A stretch of 64,000 bases of DNA from Brachynemurus nebulosus (GCA_035578155.1 JAPWDM010000006.1:12726305-12790304), one strand, 5' to 3'. Shown: positions 1 to 12,489, counted from the first letter of the stretch. Made by a program: numbers and translations. Notes: generated by a model from the sequence alone, not told the origin.

Positions 1-2
1 AA

Positions 3-1185
3 TTAAAATTACAATTAGAAAATTTAAATGAAATTAAATGTAAATATGAGCAACGATTTACTGAAATTGCATCATTTTTGTCAAATTTGATGTACGAAAA
101 ATTGCAGCACTCAAATGAACTAACATCAGTCAAATCTTGTGATATATCTTGCGATGTAGAATATTTTATTTTTAATGTAAGTTCTTAGAGTCTGTTTCCG
201 TTTGTTAGAATTTTAATAGCAAGTTAAAGAACAAAATATTCCCAAAATTTTTTATTTTAATCCTCCATCTTTAAAAAACGAAATATGAATTTTAAGAAAG
301 AGATAAATCGTGATATAGCTAACCATAGCGACAAAGTTCTAACAGTCGTAAATATAATGTACAAATAATGACGTCATTATATTAATTATCTCCTTTTTTA
401 TGTTCCGAACTACCTTCGGGTAAGTTCTTATGTTCCGAACTACCTTCGGGTAAGTTCGGAACATTATAAGATTGGTGAGTAACCGAAAATTTGAGAGAAG
501 TGGTAAATCAGAGAACAAATGGTAAATAATAATAGAGTTTTACATTCATATATTGAATATACGCAAGAGGACTATGTATTGTATGTATTTCATGTACCTG
601 TGAATTCTATGGTTTGGTGGCCAATGCACAATCAAGTTTACTTGATTGTACACAAAATTGCAATAAAAAAAAATTTCTCTTTCTATTTCTATTTTATAGA
701 AGCGTGTATATATTTATCTCTTTCTTTTTTAGAATTTTGAAAATGTTATGTTAGATATATTTGAAGCAATATTTCAAAAAACGGTTAAATTAAAAAATCA
801 TATAAAAATATTACAAATTGAAGTTAATTCTATTCGATATGTGAAAAAGTGTCATGACGAATATATGAATAATTTAAAGAAAGCTTTAGAAGGATCTTTA
901 CATATTAATAAGGTATTGTTAATTAAATAATAAATAAAATTTAAAATATTTTACTAAAAATTTTATTGTTTTCAGATTTTGTTCAAGTATTTATTATTAG
1001 AATTAGAAAACCGTCAAAATTTATTCGAAAATATTAATGGTCTTTTTAATACTCAAGATTCATTAAATATTAAAGAGATTATCTATTCTCAAAATGGTAT
1101 TTTATGTGATTTAAAAATTATGTTTACTCAAATAAGTGATGATATTAAGCAAATTCAATATAAATTGAGGAAGAATTGTTGTTAA
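3..1185 (+). CDS. C-terminal exons of an unrecognised coiled-coil protein (5' partial)
   Basis: Three exons join in phase 0: 3-176 (donor GTAAGT at 177), 733-912 (acceptor after a T-rich tract ending TTTTTTAG; donor GTATTG) and 976-1185 (acceptor TTTTCAG), ending in TAA at 1183-1185. Together they give about 187 residues rich in Leu, Ile, Asn, Lys and Glu with long amphipathic helices, as in a coiled-coil subunit. There is no signal peptide, membrane segment or catalytic motif. Overlapping AATAAA signals lie at 1244-1253, about 60 bp after the stop, which supports this as the true 3' end. The frame is already open at base 3, so the gene begins before the window. I do not recognise the family; a subunit of a coiled-coil complex (for example augmin or nucleoporin type) would fit the composition but nothing proves it. 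Confidence 0.6.
399..458. repeat. Two-unit tandem repeat, 30 bp
   Basis: Two 30-bp copies (399-428 and 429-458) differ only at the last base. Each contains GTTCCGAACTACC, and the second copy runs into GTTCGGAAC, giving a short inverted repeat. It lies in the first visible intron of the coiled-coil gene. Confidence 0.85.
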
Positions 1186-1564
1186 AAGAGGATTTGATCT
1201 CTTATCTAATATTATCAAAAATAACTTATTTATTTTTTTTATAAATAAATAAAAAATATTTATGAATAAAAAATGATTTTTTTTTAAAGTGTATTAATTT
1301 TTTAATTCTTTACTTAGGGAAATCAATAAGTTGTAAACCAGAAATTTACGATAATTTTTTTTTTTTATCTCTGATGATTTCCTGAATCAAGTGAATTCCA
1401 TATAAAGTGTATTAATTTTTAAAATAGTAGGATTTGCACCCTAAACCAGTTGAACTTTGGACTTTTTAGTCTGAATACACCCCATTAGGTACTGCAGTAC
1501 CATAGATAAAATACATTAGATTTGTTCATTAGGTATATATTATCTTTGATTTCGATCTAAAATG

Positions 1565-3532
1565 CTGGCGTTCGCTAGAAAATTTTGTTAGGCTAACGTT
1601 ACGTACCGGACCTTACACCATTACAAACCAGAGTGCTCGTATACAAAAAATTAACAAGCATTAGATATTGAGTGCCTTCCATATATGTAGTATACATATA
1701 TAGCCAAATGGATATGAAAAAAACGTCCCAACATCACGGTGCAGATTTGGAAGTATTTTGTTCGTTTTGCGCAAATGCGACTTTTTTGGTGGTAATATGA
1801 ACCAATCTGAACAGTAAACACGGTAAACACTAATTGATGCATCTGCGCAAAACAACTGAAGTGCCTCTACCCGATGTCTATCCGTCTCACTTCATCGGAA
1901 CCACTGCCTCTTATAGGGATTGGCCATATAGTTATAATACATATATGGTGCCTTCGTTGGCCTCATCACTTACTTCTAAATGATATGAGTACATGCGCAC
2001 AATAATTAAAAACTGCGCGTGAATTGGCGGCAATTAACACTTTCAGTCCCACGGCTTCGGCATCCGAAACCAAACAAAACTTCCCCAGAGGCGGACCGCG
2101 ATCAATGATTAATTGATTAGTTGATTACTCATTATGTATGCGATGTTTATCATGTTTATCATTCTTCATCACACGGATGTGTTCCCATTCACTCAAACAC
2201 ATACATACCAACAAACACTACTTTCTTGGTTTCTATGTATAAAAAATTTTAAGATAAACAAAAAATACATAAAAAATATAATTTATATTTTTAAATAAAA
2301 TTGATTTGAATGCCAGTGTATATGTAGTATGTATGTACGTATCACGTAGTACGTCTGTTTACAGTTTTACACATACATACGTGTGGAACTGTGTTGTGTG
2401 TTTGAATCATTTTATTTTATGTATTTGTTTATATAGTTTTTTTTTAAATATTGCCGGCTTCCGGGGAAATTTACTATGAAAGTGCTCGGGCCTCATAGTG
2501 TTAATAATGTCAATTCCCGCGCAGTTTTTAATTAGTGTGCGCATGTACTTACATCATTTGAAAGTAAGTGATGAGGGCAACGAAGACACTCATTAAAACA
2601 AGAATATGGTGGCTGATTGTTTTTATTCTATAAGCTTTGAATGTGGCTGTCAGGGCTAGACTTAGTCTGTGGCGCCCGGGGCTGGGTCAAAAATTGCGCC
2701 CCTATAGAAAAAAATATTTCTTTTTCCTCCCAAAAAACAAGTGACGAGCAAAAAAAGAAAAACGTCACCTATCTAATTTTGGCCCTATTAAATCACTTTT
2801 TGGCACCCCCTAAGACCTGCCGTTCGGGGCATGTGCCCCGCCAGCCCCCTCCCCCTAGATCCGGCCCTGGTAGCTGTACTTCAGAAGTTAAGTATTTATA
2901 CCGTGAAAAACCATGAAAAAATTTAACGCAGTTGCTCTGAGATAGTCAGGTGCAAAAGTATATCTAAAAAAAATTTCTTTTACCAAAAATTAAATAATGT
3001 ATTAATATCCTTCAGTGATTATATTTGTATACCACTTAGTTTTTTAAAAACCCGCGCGTTTATGTTGTAGCAATATAAAAGTATTGTTGAAAAAGCTTTG
3101 TAAAAACGTTGTAAAATGATGTTTATAAATTGTATTTCAAAAACGGCGTCGTGAATAATTTTCATTTCTTATTAAATATGGTTTGTAACTTTGTATTTTA
3201 TAACATATTAAATTTTTATCAAATTCTTTTGACACGTTTTCATTTTATTCAAAAGAAAAATAGAGTTTTCCGATAAGAGCCCGTGTTAAAATTACAGAAC
3301 TTTAAAATCGTTTTTCTCAAAATTGGGGTGGTCAATTTTTTTTTTCGGTAAGGGCTCGTATTATTGGTATTGAATTAAATAAATATCTAGAGAAGTTTCG
3401 TTAAAATCCTTTGAAAAAATCGTTTTATCGACCAACTGCCCATTAATTTTTTGAATCAGAGCTTTCTGATTTGTAATGGTGCAAACTCCGTTATCTAACG
3501 TTAACCTAACAAAATTTTCTGGCGAACGTCAG
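1565..3532. mobile_element. TIR DNA transposon, non-autonomous (family A, copy 1)
   Basis: The left end starts CTGGCGTTCG and the right end finishes CGAACGTCAG. The inverted similarity continues inward for about 65-75 bp, through the AAAATTTTGTTAGG and TAACGTTA motifs to TTACAAACCAGAG near 1620 and its complement near 3465. The same termini bound a second copy at 40546-41938. No transposase frame is visible. The interior holds a further inverted pair (about 1945-2035 against 2508-2585) and a nested hAT-type MITE. It covers most of the gene-free interval between the coiled-coil gene and the RRM gene. Confidence 0.75.
2651..2869. mobile_element. hAT-type MITE nested in the family A transposon
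   Basis: This is a 219-bp element with TIR CAGGGC...GCCCTG and GC-rich subterminal sequence. It is flanked by 8-bp target duplications GTGGCTGT (2643-2650) and GTAGCTGT (2870-2877). The sister element at 40546-41938 still has the uninterrupted site, AAGTGGCTGTACTTCAG, near 41771. The 8-bp duplication and the CAGGG end are typical of the hAT superfamily. Confidence 0.8.
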
Positions 3533-4111
3533 TATATGTGTGTGTGTTTTGTTATTTTGTGTTATTTTGAATTTTGTTTGTTGAAGTTTTAACATTAAAT
3601 GATTAAGACGAGTTAACTCGTCCTGCAATATGGCGGCTCTAAATGCTGTCATATGTATATATTCACTGGTACAGGTGCCGTCATCTGTGACAGATTTCCG
3701 ACATTCAGTATAATTCTAAATTTAATAATAATCTTTAGTTTTATCAATATAGTTTAGCCTAATTTACATATTGTAAATTCCTAGGGTTTACTTTTTTGAT
3801 GTTAGGATCTTTGATCTTTTTTCTTTTTCTTTTTTTGTAACCTTATCTATTGTACTTATCACTGGCAGCAAAAAGTTCGGCATTTTGAAACAAAAAAAAT
3901 TTTCCATATGGTTTGTTTAAATGAGTTAAACTATCTGTACTCTGTAGGTATGTCCCATGTATGTCCTCTTTGCCCTATTTGAAATATTTCGAAAACTGAT
4001 ACTGAATAAATAGTTAATTGTTTAGTGTATAGAACGTTATTAGCTCAGGAATTTAATGTGAATAGTGTTCAATTAAAAATTTTCCTTTTTTTTTAAAATA
4101 ATAAAATCATT

Positions 4112-5110
4112 ATGAATGGCGAAGATATGGAGATTGAAGAGTTACTGTTAGATTCAAATATAATTGATATAGCCGATATAGGTTAGAATTACATAAATAT
4201 TGTTTTGATAAATTTTTATTAGTTTTGTTTCTTTTTCATATTATTTTTTTACTACGTGCAGGAAAACGGTTACCAGAAAAAGAAGTTGACACACATACCG
4301 AAGATGGGGTACCAATTCGTAAACTTTACGTAGGCAATTTACCAAAATGTGTAAGTGCAAAAAAAGGATTGTGGCCAAATGATGTGACCAAAAATAGATA
4401 ATTTTGAATTTTTTTTTTTGGTAATAGGCTCGTAAGCAAGACCTCCTGCGTATATTTAAAAAGTATGGTGACATTGAAAGTGTTCTGATTCGAAGACAAA
4501 CTGTTCATCATACATACGCTTTTGTTACGTTTATAGAATCTCAGTCAGCCATAAAGTGGGTATTCAAAATTTACGTGGGCAGGCGCCTCAAAAGAATGTG
4601 ATTTTGAAATAATTTTTACTTTTTTTAGAGTACTTAACGAGCCACGAAGTATCATGTTCAAACCGTTTCGAAAGTTACGCGTAGCGCCAGCTGATTCGTG
4701 GCATCAACCTGATTTCAATACAAATTTCAATGATAAAGAAGTAGGTATTATTCATCTACCAAACTATTGACTTACGAGTTAAGGTAGTTACCGTGACATT
4801 TAACTTTTCGACAGAATAGTTTCAAATTTTAATAGTATAAAGAAGAATGCTATATCCGATTGTCCTTGTAATTTGGGAAAGATTGATCGCTTCTGAGTTA
4901 AGATAATTAGGGTTAAAGTTTGTATCTACTCCATGTATTAGATGTGAAAATTCTGACTACGTACCCTTATTTTGTATTTAACAATATAATGACTCGACAA
5001 AATTCAGTAAAAAACGAGGGAAACATAGATTAATAAGTCCTGAGTGTAAAGAAAAAATTGAATTATTTGTTGATCGTTTTGAATTGAAGATATCATCAGA
5101 GAAATTGTAG
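4112..5110 (+). CDS. Small RRM-domain RNA-binding protein
   Basis: Exons are 4112-4181, 4262-4350, 4428-4555 and 4629-4740, with a candidate last exon ending in TAG at 5108-5110. The ATG at 4112 opens a short acidic N-terminus of about 30 residues. One RNA recognition motif follows, with RNP2 LYVGNL and RNP1 HTYAFVTF, so the protein should bind single-stranded RNA. The first three introns obey GT-AG and keep frame; intron 3 uses donor GTGGGT. After exon 4 (ending ...NFNDKE, donor GTAGGT) the open frame that ends at 5110 (...LISPECKEKIELF...) has no AG acceptor in the required phase, so either an exon is missed or the copy is damaged. The family member is not identified. Confidence 0.65.
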
Positions 5111-5800
5111 TATTTTAATAAGAATTTAACATCGACACCAGTTTCAAACAATTGAACCGAAGCAGTTTGGCAACGCTATATGACACTACAACTCACATAC
5201 AGCAGTGCTAATTTCAAAATTTCAATTATAAATCAGTTATAATCAGTTATAAAACATAAAAACTATTTAAAAAAAACAAATTTAACTAATTAAAAGTAAA
5301 AGTAGGTACCTTGAATCTATACATACCTTATTTTTAAGCTCCTAGTTCATCAGGTTAACTGTCAACACTATTTTTGTTAGCTGTAATCGACAACAATGAA
5401 ACCTGTCAACATATGTTTATTTTTTTTGAAAGCCAGTAACAGTGCTGTCAACTCACTTTGAATGCATAATATAATATTAGACTATGTTCTTCACATATAT
5501 ATAATTTTTCCTGATAAATATTACCAGTAATTTAAGATTTATAAAGTAAAATAGAAATTATACCCGTTTTACCCCAATATACCCATTTTACCCCAACCCA
5601 CCCTATGTATTAAAACATGATGCCAAAGTATTTATCATAAAAAAACTTTGATAGTATAAGTGTGTATGCACAGACTATGTTTGAATGTATGAATACACGT
5701 TCGTATGAAAAGTTACGTACCAACATCTATCCATTAATACAGACAATAATGACATAAAGTAAGTTTGGTTTGCAATTTTTTCTAGTAGCATGTCACACAG
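5111..5800. other. Gene-free spacer between the RRM gene and the tandem array
   Basis: AT-rich sequence with no long frame on either strand. It includes a short direct duplication (AAATCAGTTATAATCAGTTATAAAA form, near 5230). I see nothing else supportable. Confidence 0.5.
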
Positions 5801-5805
5801 TAACT

Positions 5806-6065
5806 ACCTTAAGGTTAGGTTAGTTTAGTTAGTTGTGATAGTATACTTCGATTTTGATATAAAAACTAGGTGGTGAGGTTAGTTAAAGTTAGTTTTGACA
5901 ATATACTTCGACTTTGATATGAAAAGTAGGTGGTGAGGTTGGTTAAGGTTAGGTTAGTTTAGTTAGTTTTGACAATATACTTCGACTTTGATATAATAAG
6001 TAGGTGGTGCGGTTAGTTAAGGTTAGGTCACTTTAGTTAGTTTTGACAATGTACTTCGATTTTGA
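5806..6065. repeat. About 70-bp tandem repeat, about four units
   Basis: Units contain ATACTTCGACTTTGATATAA followed by GTAGGTGGTGAGGTTAGTTA and GGTTAGTTTAGTTAG. Complementary copies occur at 22660-22740 and, as a longer array, at about 40880-41350 inside a transposon, so this is a dispersed repeat family. Confidence 0.8.
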
Positions 6066-6545
6066 CACATATGCATACAAAATAAAAAAAGAAAATCTAA
6101 AAAAATTGAATTTTTTCAGATTTAACGACAGTTTCCTAGCATTTCTAGTATTGATATCGAGTTGTAGTATTCTTTTGAACTAATCCACCGTAGCGGCGAA
6201 TATTTTAAATAAAAATCATTAAAATTGGATCTTTTTTTTTTTCTTTTTAGAGCCAAAAATCAAACTCAATCAATCAGGTATCAAGCAAATCTTGTTTGAT
6301 ACCTGATGATGAGCTAATGGTTCGAAAACCGGTTCGTAATTTAAACAATTAAATATAGTAAAAAGTTGACAACGCAAATTATTTTCATATTTATTTATAA
6401 TATGGATTTTCATAAAGTAAATCTTTCTAGTGTTAATTGTCCTGACAGTTGTAAAAAACCCTAATTTAATGTGTGTCTAGCACATACTTGATGATTTTTT
6501 ACAAACTTTTTAAACGTTTGTGTCTCTTTTTGTACAAAATGACAG

Positions 6546-9500
6546 TTGTCAGACAATGCAACATCGACAAATGAGGCAACCACTCCAACGCCACCGGCAG
6601 CGGTCACACCCGAAGCAGATATACCCGAAGAAGAGGACGCGAACACACCATCGATCAATGTTCTAAACGACGATTGTCTGTTGGCGGTGTTCGCGAAATT
6701 GTCGCTACGAGATCGCGTGCGAATCGAGAGTGTGTGTCGCCGATGGCGCGAACTGTGCTACGTTCTGTGGAATAATGAACGTAAATTGTCGTTGGACGCC
6801 GCCTCCTGGGGCTCGTGGCACTTCAATTTCACCACACAGTGTTTAAGAAGTCTGCTGATGCGTTGCGGGCATTCATTGAGACATTTGGATTTGGCGGATA
6901 AATCGTCCAAACTTAATACGCGCACGTTACAACTGATCGCGAAACATTGCCCGAATTTGGAATATCTTAATATATCGGGTAAATATGTTTTGGAGGAAAG
7001 GGTAAAAGGAAATTTAGCTGTCAGTTTGACAATTGGGACTCCTGGCGGGCCATTCTTTTTAAAACCAACAAGGCACTAAACCTGACTATCACAGATTTTT
7101 TTGAAACTTTGGTTAATTATACTCTTTAACATCCTCAATTCAAATATAATTTTAAAAAAAATTTAACTCTTATAGGTTTTGAGTTATATTCTTTTGAAAA
7201 TTGCAAAATACCCTTTTTGTTACTCAATCCCAGCACTATAAAATGTTCTAATTTCAGTTCTATAAGTCCTTGAGAGTTGTATGACTGCTCATTTTAAAGA
7301 GAAATTAATGGGCTTTAATTTGATACTAATCTTGAACACCTTTTGGGAAAAATATTTTTTTTGGAAAGCCTCAAAACTTGTTTTTGAAAATTTTTTTGAG
7401 ATAGCGTTTTTTGAAAATTATGAAAATAATATATATTTATAATAGTGACTTGGGGAATGCACCATAAAAATTTTAAAGTGGGACCATGATTGGATCAGCA
7501 GTTATGATAAAAAATGCATTTTAGTGTATAGTATTTTAACGCATTCTGACCTAAGAGGTTGGTTTCAAAGAAGGTTCCTAAAGAAATCTTCTTTGAAACC
7601 AGGCTCTTATGTCAGAATGCGTTAAAATACTATACACTAAAATGCATTTTTTATCATCGATTTATTTTCGACAGATTCTGTAAAAAATCATAGTAACCCT
7701 ACAGAAAAGGGCGGGAAAAACACTTCGCTATAGTGACGTCACAGTTTGAAGCAACTAAACGTCAATGTCAATATTTATAACCTCAAAACTTTGATTATAT
7801 TCATAAAAAATCAAAGTAAAAGCAAGTATTTATTTGAATTCTGGTCGATTATTATTACTATATATATAAGCTAATAGAAATATTCAAAAGAAAACACGTC
7901 ATTTTCAAGAAATGGCGCGTTTTCACTAATTTGAATATTTGTTGAAAAATGGCGATTTTCAAAATAAAATTTTTAAATAGTTATCAAATTTTTTTAATGT
8001 TTCATCATTAAAATTGGACATATGTAATGATAATGCATAGAATTATTTAACATTTGACACAAATTTTAAATACAGTCAAGTACCGTATTCATGGTGGCCA
8101 CATTACTGGAAAACCTGGAAATGTCAGGCAATTCTAAATTTTCTGGAAAAGTTAGGGAATTTCACCAGAAGATTGGAAAAAATTGATTTTTATAATTTTG
8201 TTTATTTAGGGATAAAAGTTCAATCAATTTTTCACTTGTTTTGAGATTAGATTTAAAAATTGGCGCAGATTTTTTTTTTTTATTATTTTGCTTCTCATTT
8301 ACTTTTTTTTTTTTTTTTTTTTAAAAAAAGAAAGTGTTAGAAAGTTATTAAGAAATTTTTTTAGCTCTTTGAGATAACGTAGGGGCGGCATTTTTCACAA
8401 AATAGCCAGGCAATTTTTTAAAAAAATTTCTAAAAAACCTAAAAAAGTTAGGGAATCTGATCCTTGAAAATCTGTGGTCAGCATGCAATTATTTGAGAGA
8501 TCGAAACGTCAAATAATGTCTATTAGAACTAGTATCAAGTAAAAATATACGTATACGTTTAATTGGTGGTATAAAATCTAGTAATCCGCACATAATTTTT
8601 ATATAATACATATTTCTATCGACAATTAAACGTATACAAACATTTTTATTTGACACAGCTTCTAATTTAAAAAACCAGAGGCGCTCGCGTACTCTTCACG
8701 TCGCCAATAAGCACAAAATCACTTTAACGACGAGGAACGTTTTAAGTCAAAATTTTTCATTTACGCAGGTCTTACAGTTTCCCTGCACGGCACCACACGA
8801 CTGGCCAGAACCTGCGTAAAATTGCGCGAACTCCACATGGAACACTGTCCCGGTACCACTGACAAAGAACTCCGACCAATACTGATCTCGTGCCAAGACT
8901 TGGAAGTTATCGATCTGTCGAAAAACTCGAAATTTCGCGGCTATTGTTTGGACAATCTGTCCGCCAACATTAAAGAGATCAATTTAATGCACTGTACCAG
9001 TTTGGAAGGTGAAAAATTGGTTCGCAATTTGGGCCGCCTCGATCAGTTACTCTCGCTAAATTTGGACACTTGTGTAACGTTACGTAATTATACGATTAAA
9101 TCAATTGTGGAATGTGCACCACAATTAAAACATTTAGTTCTATCAAATTATATGCCCCTGTTATCGTCCTCGGGGCTGGAGTGTTTAAGTCAATTATCGA
9201 ATTTGCAAACGTTAAAGTTGAACTTCAGTTGTGCGGTGAGTGATCGAACGTTAGAGTTAATCTCAAAGGGTTGTTTAAAATTAGAAATGTTAGATATATC
9301 GTGTAGTCGCGACGAAACCGATATCGTCAAGAACGAAATCTCCGATGATGGCGTGGGAGTGTTAGCGTTGTTACCAAATCTAAAAGTACTGTTTATCGGA
9401 TACCTGAAAATTGGTGATCGTGCGTTGGAGATGTTATCCAGTGCCAGACAATTGTTAAAATTGCAGTGTCGAGGCTGTCCGGCGATTACCGATCGCGGTT

Positions 9501-12075
9501 GCAAGGCGATTATTGAACACTGCGACCAATTGACCGAATTGGATGTGAGCGGATGCGAATTGATCACAAAATCGACGATAGATCATGCGGTGCAAGTGTT
9601 GGATCGTCGTTTGGAGAAAATTCCGTTGTGTTTGTATTTGGGCGGGACGGATATCGATCCGGAACAAGTGCCGAAACCGTTACATCCGTTACTGGAAGTG
9701 TTGTATATTGATTTGAGTGTGAAACATTTACGTCCGGATTTTAATGATGATTTTTTTAGCTACAGTGATGAGTTGTTGGATGATTCGTGGTCCAGTGATC
9801 CAGATAATGGTACGTTTTTATGGTTCGTTTATTTTCTAGTGATAATATGGAATCGAGAATATGTATGTAATTTAAATAAATCGAAGATTTCGTAGTTCTA
9901 ACATTTCTATCGTTACCACAGACCAATGAACACTATTATATTATACTACTAGACAAAGCGTAAAGGCAGCTTGTAAGCATTTTTCTTGAAGCAGGTAACA
10001 GGGTGAGATGGGTGAGATTTAAGGCATATAATATATTGTCAGTTTTTGAGTAAATGCGACTATAATTATTACAGAATACTATCCGATCGTATCCTGGTCG
10101 TATCTGGCTGTCTCAGTTATACATTCATATAATTAGTCTATATAATATATAGGCTGAACCGTAACGACTGCCTCAAATTGAAACTGATGATAGGCCACAA
10201 AAAGTTGAACAAAAAATCTTAATAACATTTTTTTATAGTTTTCGAAAAAATTAATTTTCAAAATTCGAGGCCACTGTTTTAGAACCACTGGTGTAATGAT
10301 ATTAGCATGCATGGATATGCACTAGTTTTTCTCAGTGTGTGTGATGACGTGATGAGAGCTGATGACGATGTTTGACATGTTTGGTGCAAGTTGACATGGT
10401 AGTTGACCTTCAAATTTATGTGATAATATGTATGTATCATAAATAATGACGAAAGGTATAATCAAATATGTATGTATAGTCAAAATATTTTGAAGTAAGA
10501 GATCTATCTTTGTTTGCGCAGGTGGAGTGGGTAAAATAAATCAAATCAGTGGCCTATGGTTCATAAGATATATGTATTTGACAGATATCCACCTTACCTT
10601 CAAAATGACTTAGACTGATCCATTTTAAAATGCATTTCTGCGCATCTCTCAGTTCATTTTCTGCCGGGTCTGCTAACATGTGAGTGAAGAACTGTTTTTT
10701 ATTTAATTGTTGATTTTTTTTTGTACAATATTTGAAGTGGCTGAAGTCTTAAATTATTCTGGATATTTGTGTTTTAAATTTTTGTGATTCTTAATATTTT
10801 TATTGGTAACTGATTTTACATTTTTGTTTAGTGCTTATACGGCTGAATTGTAATATACTATGTCGAACGAAAAACGAACCAGAGTTGGTGGAAATTTTTA
10901 GTTGTGAAAAGTTAAAGCGAGCAAGCATATTTTTGTTTTCAAACACTCAAATTTATTAATATTTTACACATTTTTTAATATTGACATTTGTATGATATGG
11001 CATATCCTTTTAACAAAAAAAAAAAAAAAGTTGCATGACATAGTATATTGCAATTTTCCCGCTTATATTAAGTAATTAGTTAAATTTAGTGTTTAGTGTG
11101 GACTATTAATTCTTTATAAAACTATTTTATTAGGTGTTAGTTGTGATTTTAAATTTTGGTTGATAAGGGAAATGGCAAATTACTCTGTTCATGAATTAGC
11201 CAATATATGCATTTAATTTATGAGGAAAGTGGGTGATGTTGAAGATTTTCAAAATCTAATAGTGCAAGCCTTCGAAATAATACGAATTGTTGTGGTTTAG
11301 AGCTGTTAAGAGTAAAATATTCAATTCAATTATTTAATCAGAAAAATATTGAAATTTTGACAAACCTAAGCCGTTTCTTAACAGATTTCTTAGATATTAT
11401 CAAGAATAAGCAACAAGCAACTATAAGTTCCAAGGATGTTTACCTTAAACTAAAAAGTGTATAATATATAAGTACTTAAAAAAAAATGATATAATTTTCA
11501 CTGGCAATAAATTGTAATAGATGACTTAAGTTATAAATTGTATATAATACACCACTGTAAGTTATATTGTAAAATTTGATATATTATAAATCAAATAAAT
11601 ACTATTCAAGTAAGAAATAATACGAAATGACGTTAGCATATTTCAGCGTGTCCGTGAATCATGGATGCGTGGACTGAATGCATGTGTAAGTAAAGGTAGG
11701 TAGGCAGCCAGTGGTATCAAAAAGTGGTATTAAGGTTTTTTTGTTCAGTTTGTCATATATTACTAATTGGTGTAATTAGGGGCAGTCGTTACGGTTCATC
11801 CTGTATAATATGATATATAATATGTTCATTGGTCTGTGGTCATTACATTAGGTGGTTTACTCGCACTTGATCACTTTTAATATTTAATAATAAATAAAAG
11901 TAAGAAATACCTATTTTATCTCGACAGTTGTGAAAAACTTTAGTACTAAACTACGAAATCCTGACAATGCATGATTTTTTAAAATTTTTGTTTTTCAGAT
12001 TGGGGCTGGGATGATTTTGATAGTTTTGCCGATATGGATGAAGATGTACAAGAATTCTTTTTTGAAAATATGTAA
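6546..12075 (+). CDS. F-box/leucine-rich-repeat protein (FBXL type), 5' exon not found
   Basis: Exons are 6546-6978, 8769-9809 and 11999-12075 (TAA). All junctions are phase 1 with GT-AG ends. The visible 516 residues have a Ser/Thr/Pro/Glu-rich start, an F-box at about 36-76 (INVLNDDCLLAVFAKL), then at least ten leucine-rich repeats of the cysteine-containing type (LKLQCRGCPAITDRGC), and a very acidic tail ending WDDFDSFADMDEDV. F-box proteins of this kind bind Skp1 and present substrates to the SCF ubiquitin ligase; the substrate here is unknown. No in-frame ATG precedes 6546 before a stop, and TGACAG or TTGTCAG (6545 or 6552) could be acceptors, so a 5' exon with the start codon is probably upstream. 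An AATAAA signal at 12490-12495 suits the 3' end. The exact FBXL orthologue is undetermined. Confidence 0.85.
7504..7656. repeat. Near-perfect inverted repeat (hairpin) in the F-box gene intron 1
   Basis: Arms of about 70 bp (7504-7574 and 7584-7656) read TGATAAAAAATGCATTTTAG inward and its complement, through AACGCATTCTGAC and GGTTTCAAAGAAG, around a loop of about 10 bp. It could be a MITE or a long transcribed hairpin. There is no coding frame. Confidence 0.85.
9915..11840. mobile_element. Probable TIR element filling the F-box gene intron 2
   Basis: Outer inverted pair: 9915-9932 (ACCACAGACCAATGAACA) and 11823-11840 (its complement with one mismatch). Inner pair: 10152-10172 and 11781-11801, around GAACCGTAACGACTGCC. 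No transposase frame is seen between them. Target duplications are unclear, so the two pairs may belong to one element or to nested elements. Confidence 0.5.
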
Positions 12076-12489
12076 ACTCCTGTTTGGGAAGTTACGATTA
12101 AATTCACGGAGATATCTTGTTAAACGAACTTTTTTAGAATTTCATTTGTTTTCTGATTGAATTTCTTAGTTATTTTTTGTGTGTTCCAGAAGAATGATAT
12201 TTTACAAATTATTTTTTGAAATTTAGAATTAAGATTTTTGATATACTTAAGTAATAATAATTGTTGATTGTGATGCTAAGAGTGTTTTATTAAATAACTC
12301 TTTTTAAGTACCTAATTTATTTTAGTTATGTTTAGCTGATTTTTAGTTTTAGTTGACATTGTTACAAAAAATTACAAATCAATGAAAAAACAGTCAATTT
12401 TTTTGATAATACTGATAGTGTGAATCTTGTATTTGTTTTTCAAAAATTATATTTTTAAACTTTGAATTTGAACGTTTTATAATTATTAA

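Noticed and set aside
2641..2916. 91-codon proline-rich frame
   Set aside because: It coincides with the GC-rich hAT-type MITE; no domain and no splice context.
5806..6065. Telomeric (TTAGG)n array
   Set aside because: GGTTAG steps occur, but the period is about 70 bp with unrelated sequence between.
9190..9667. Minus-strand frames opposite the F-box/LRR exon
   Set aside because: Shadows of the leucine-rich-repeat coding strand.
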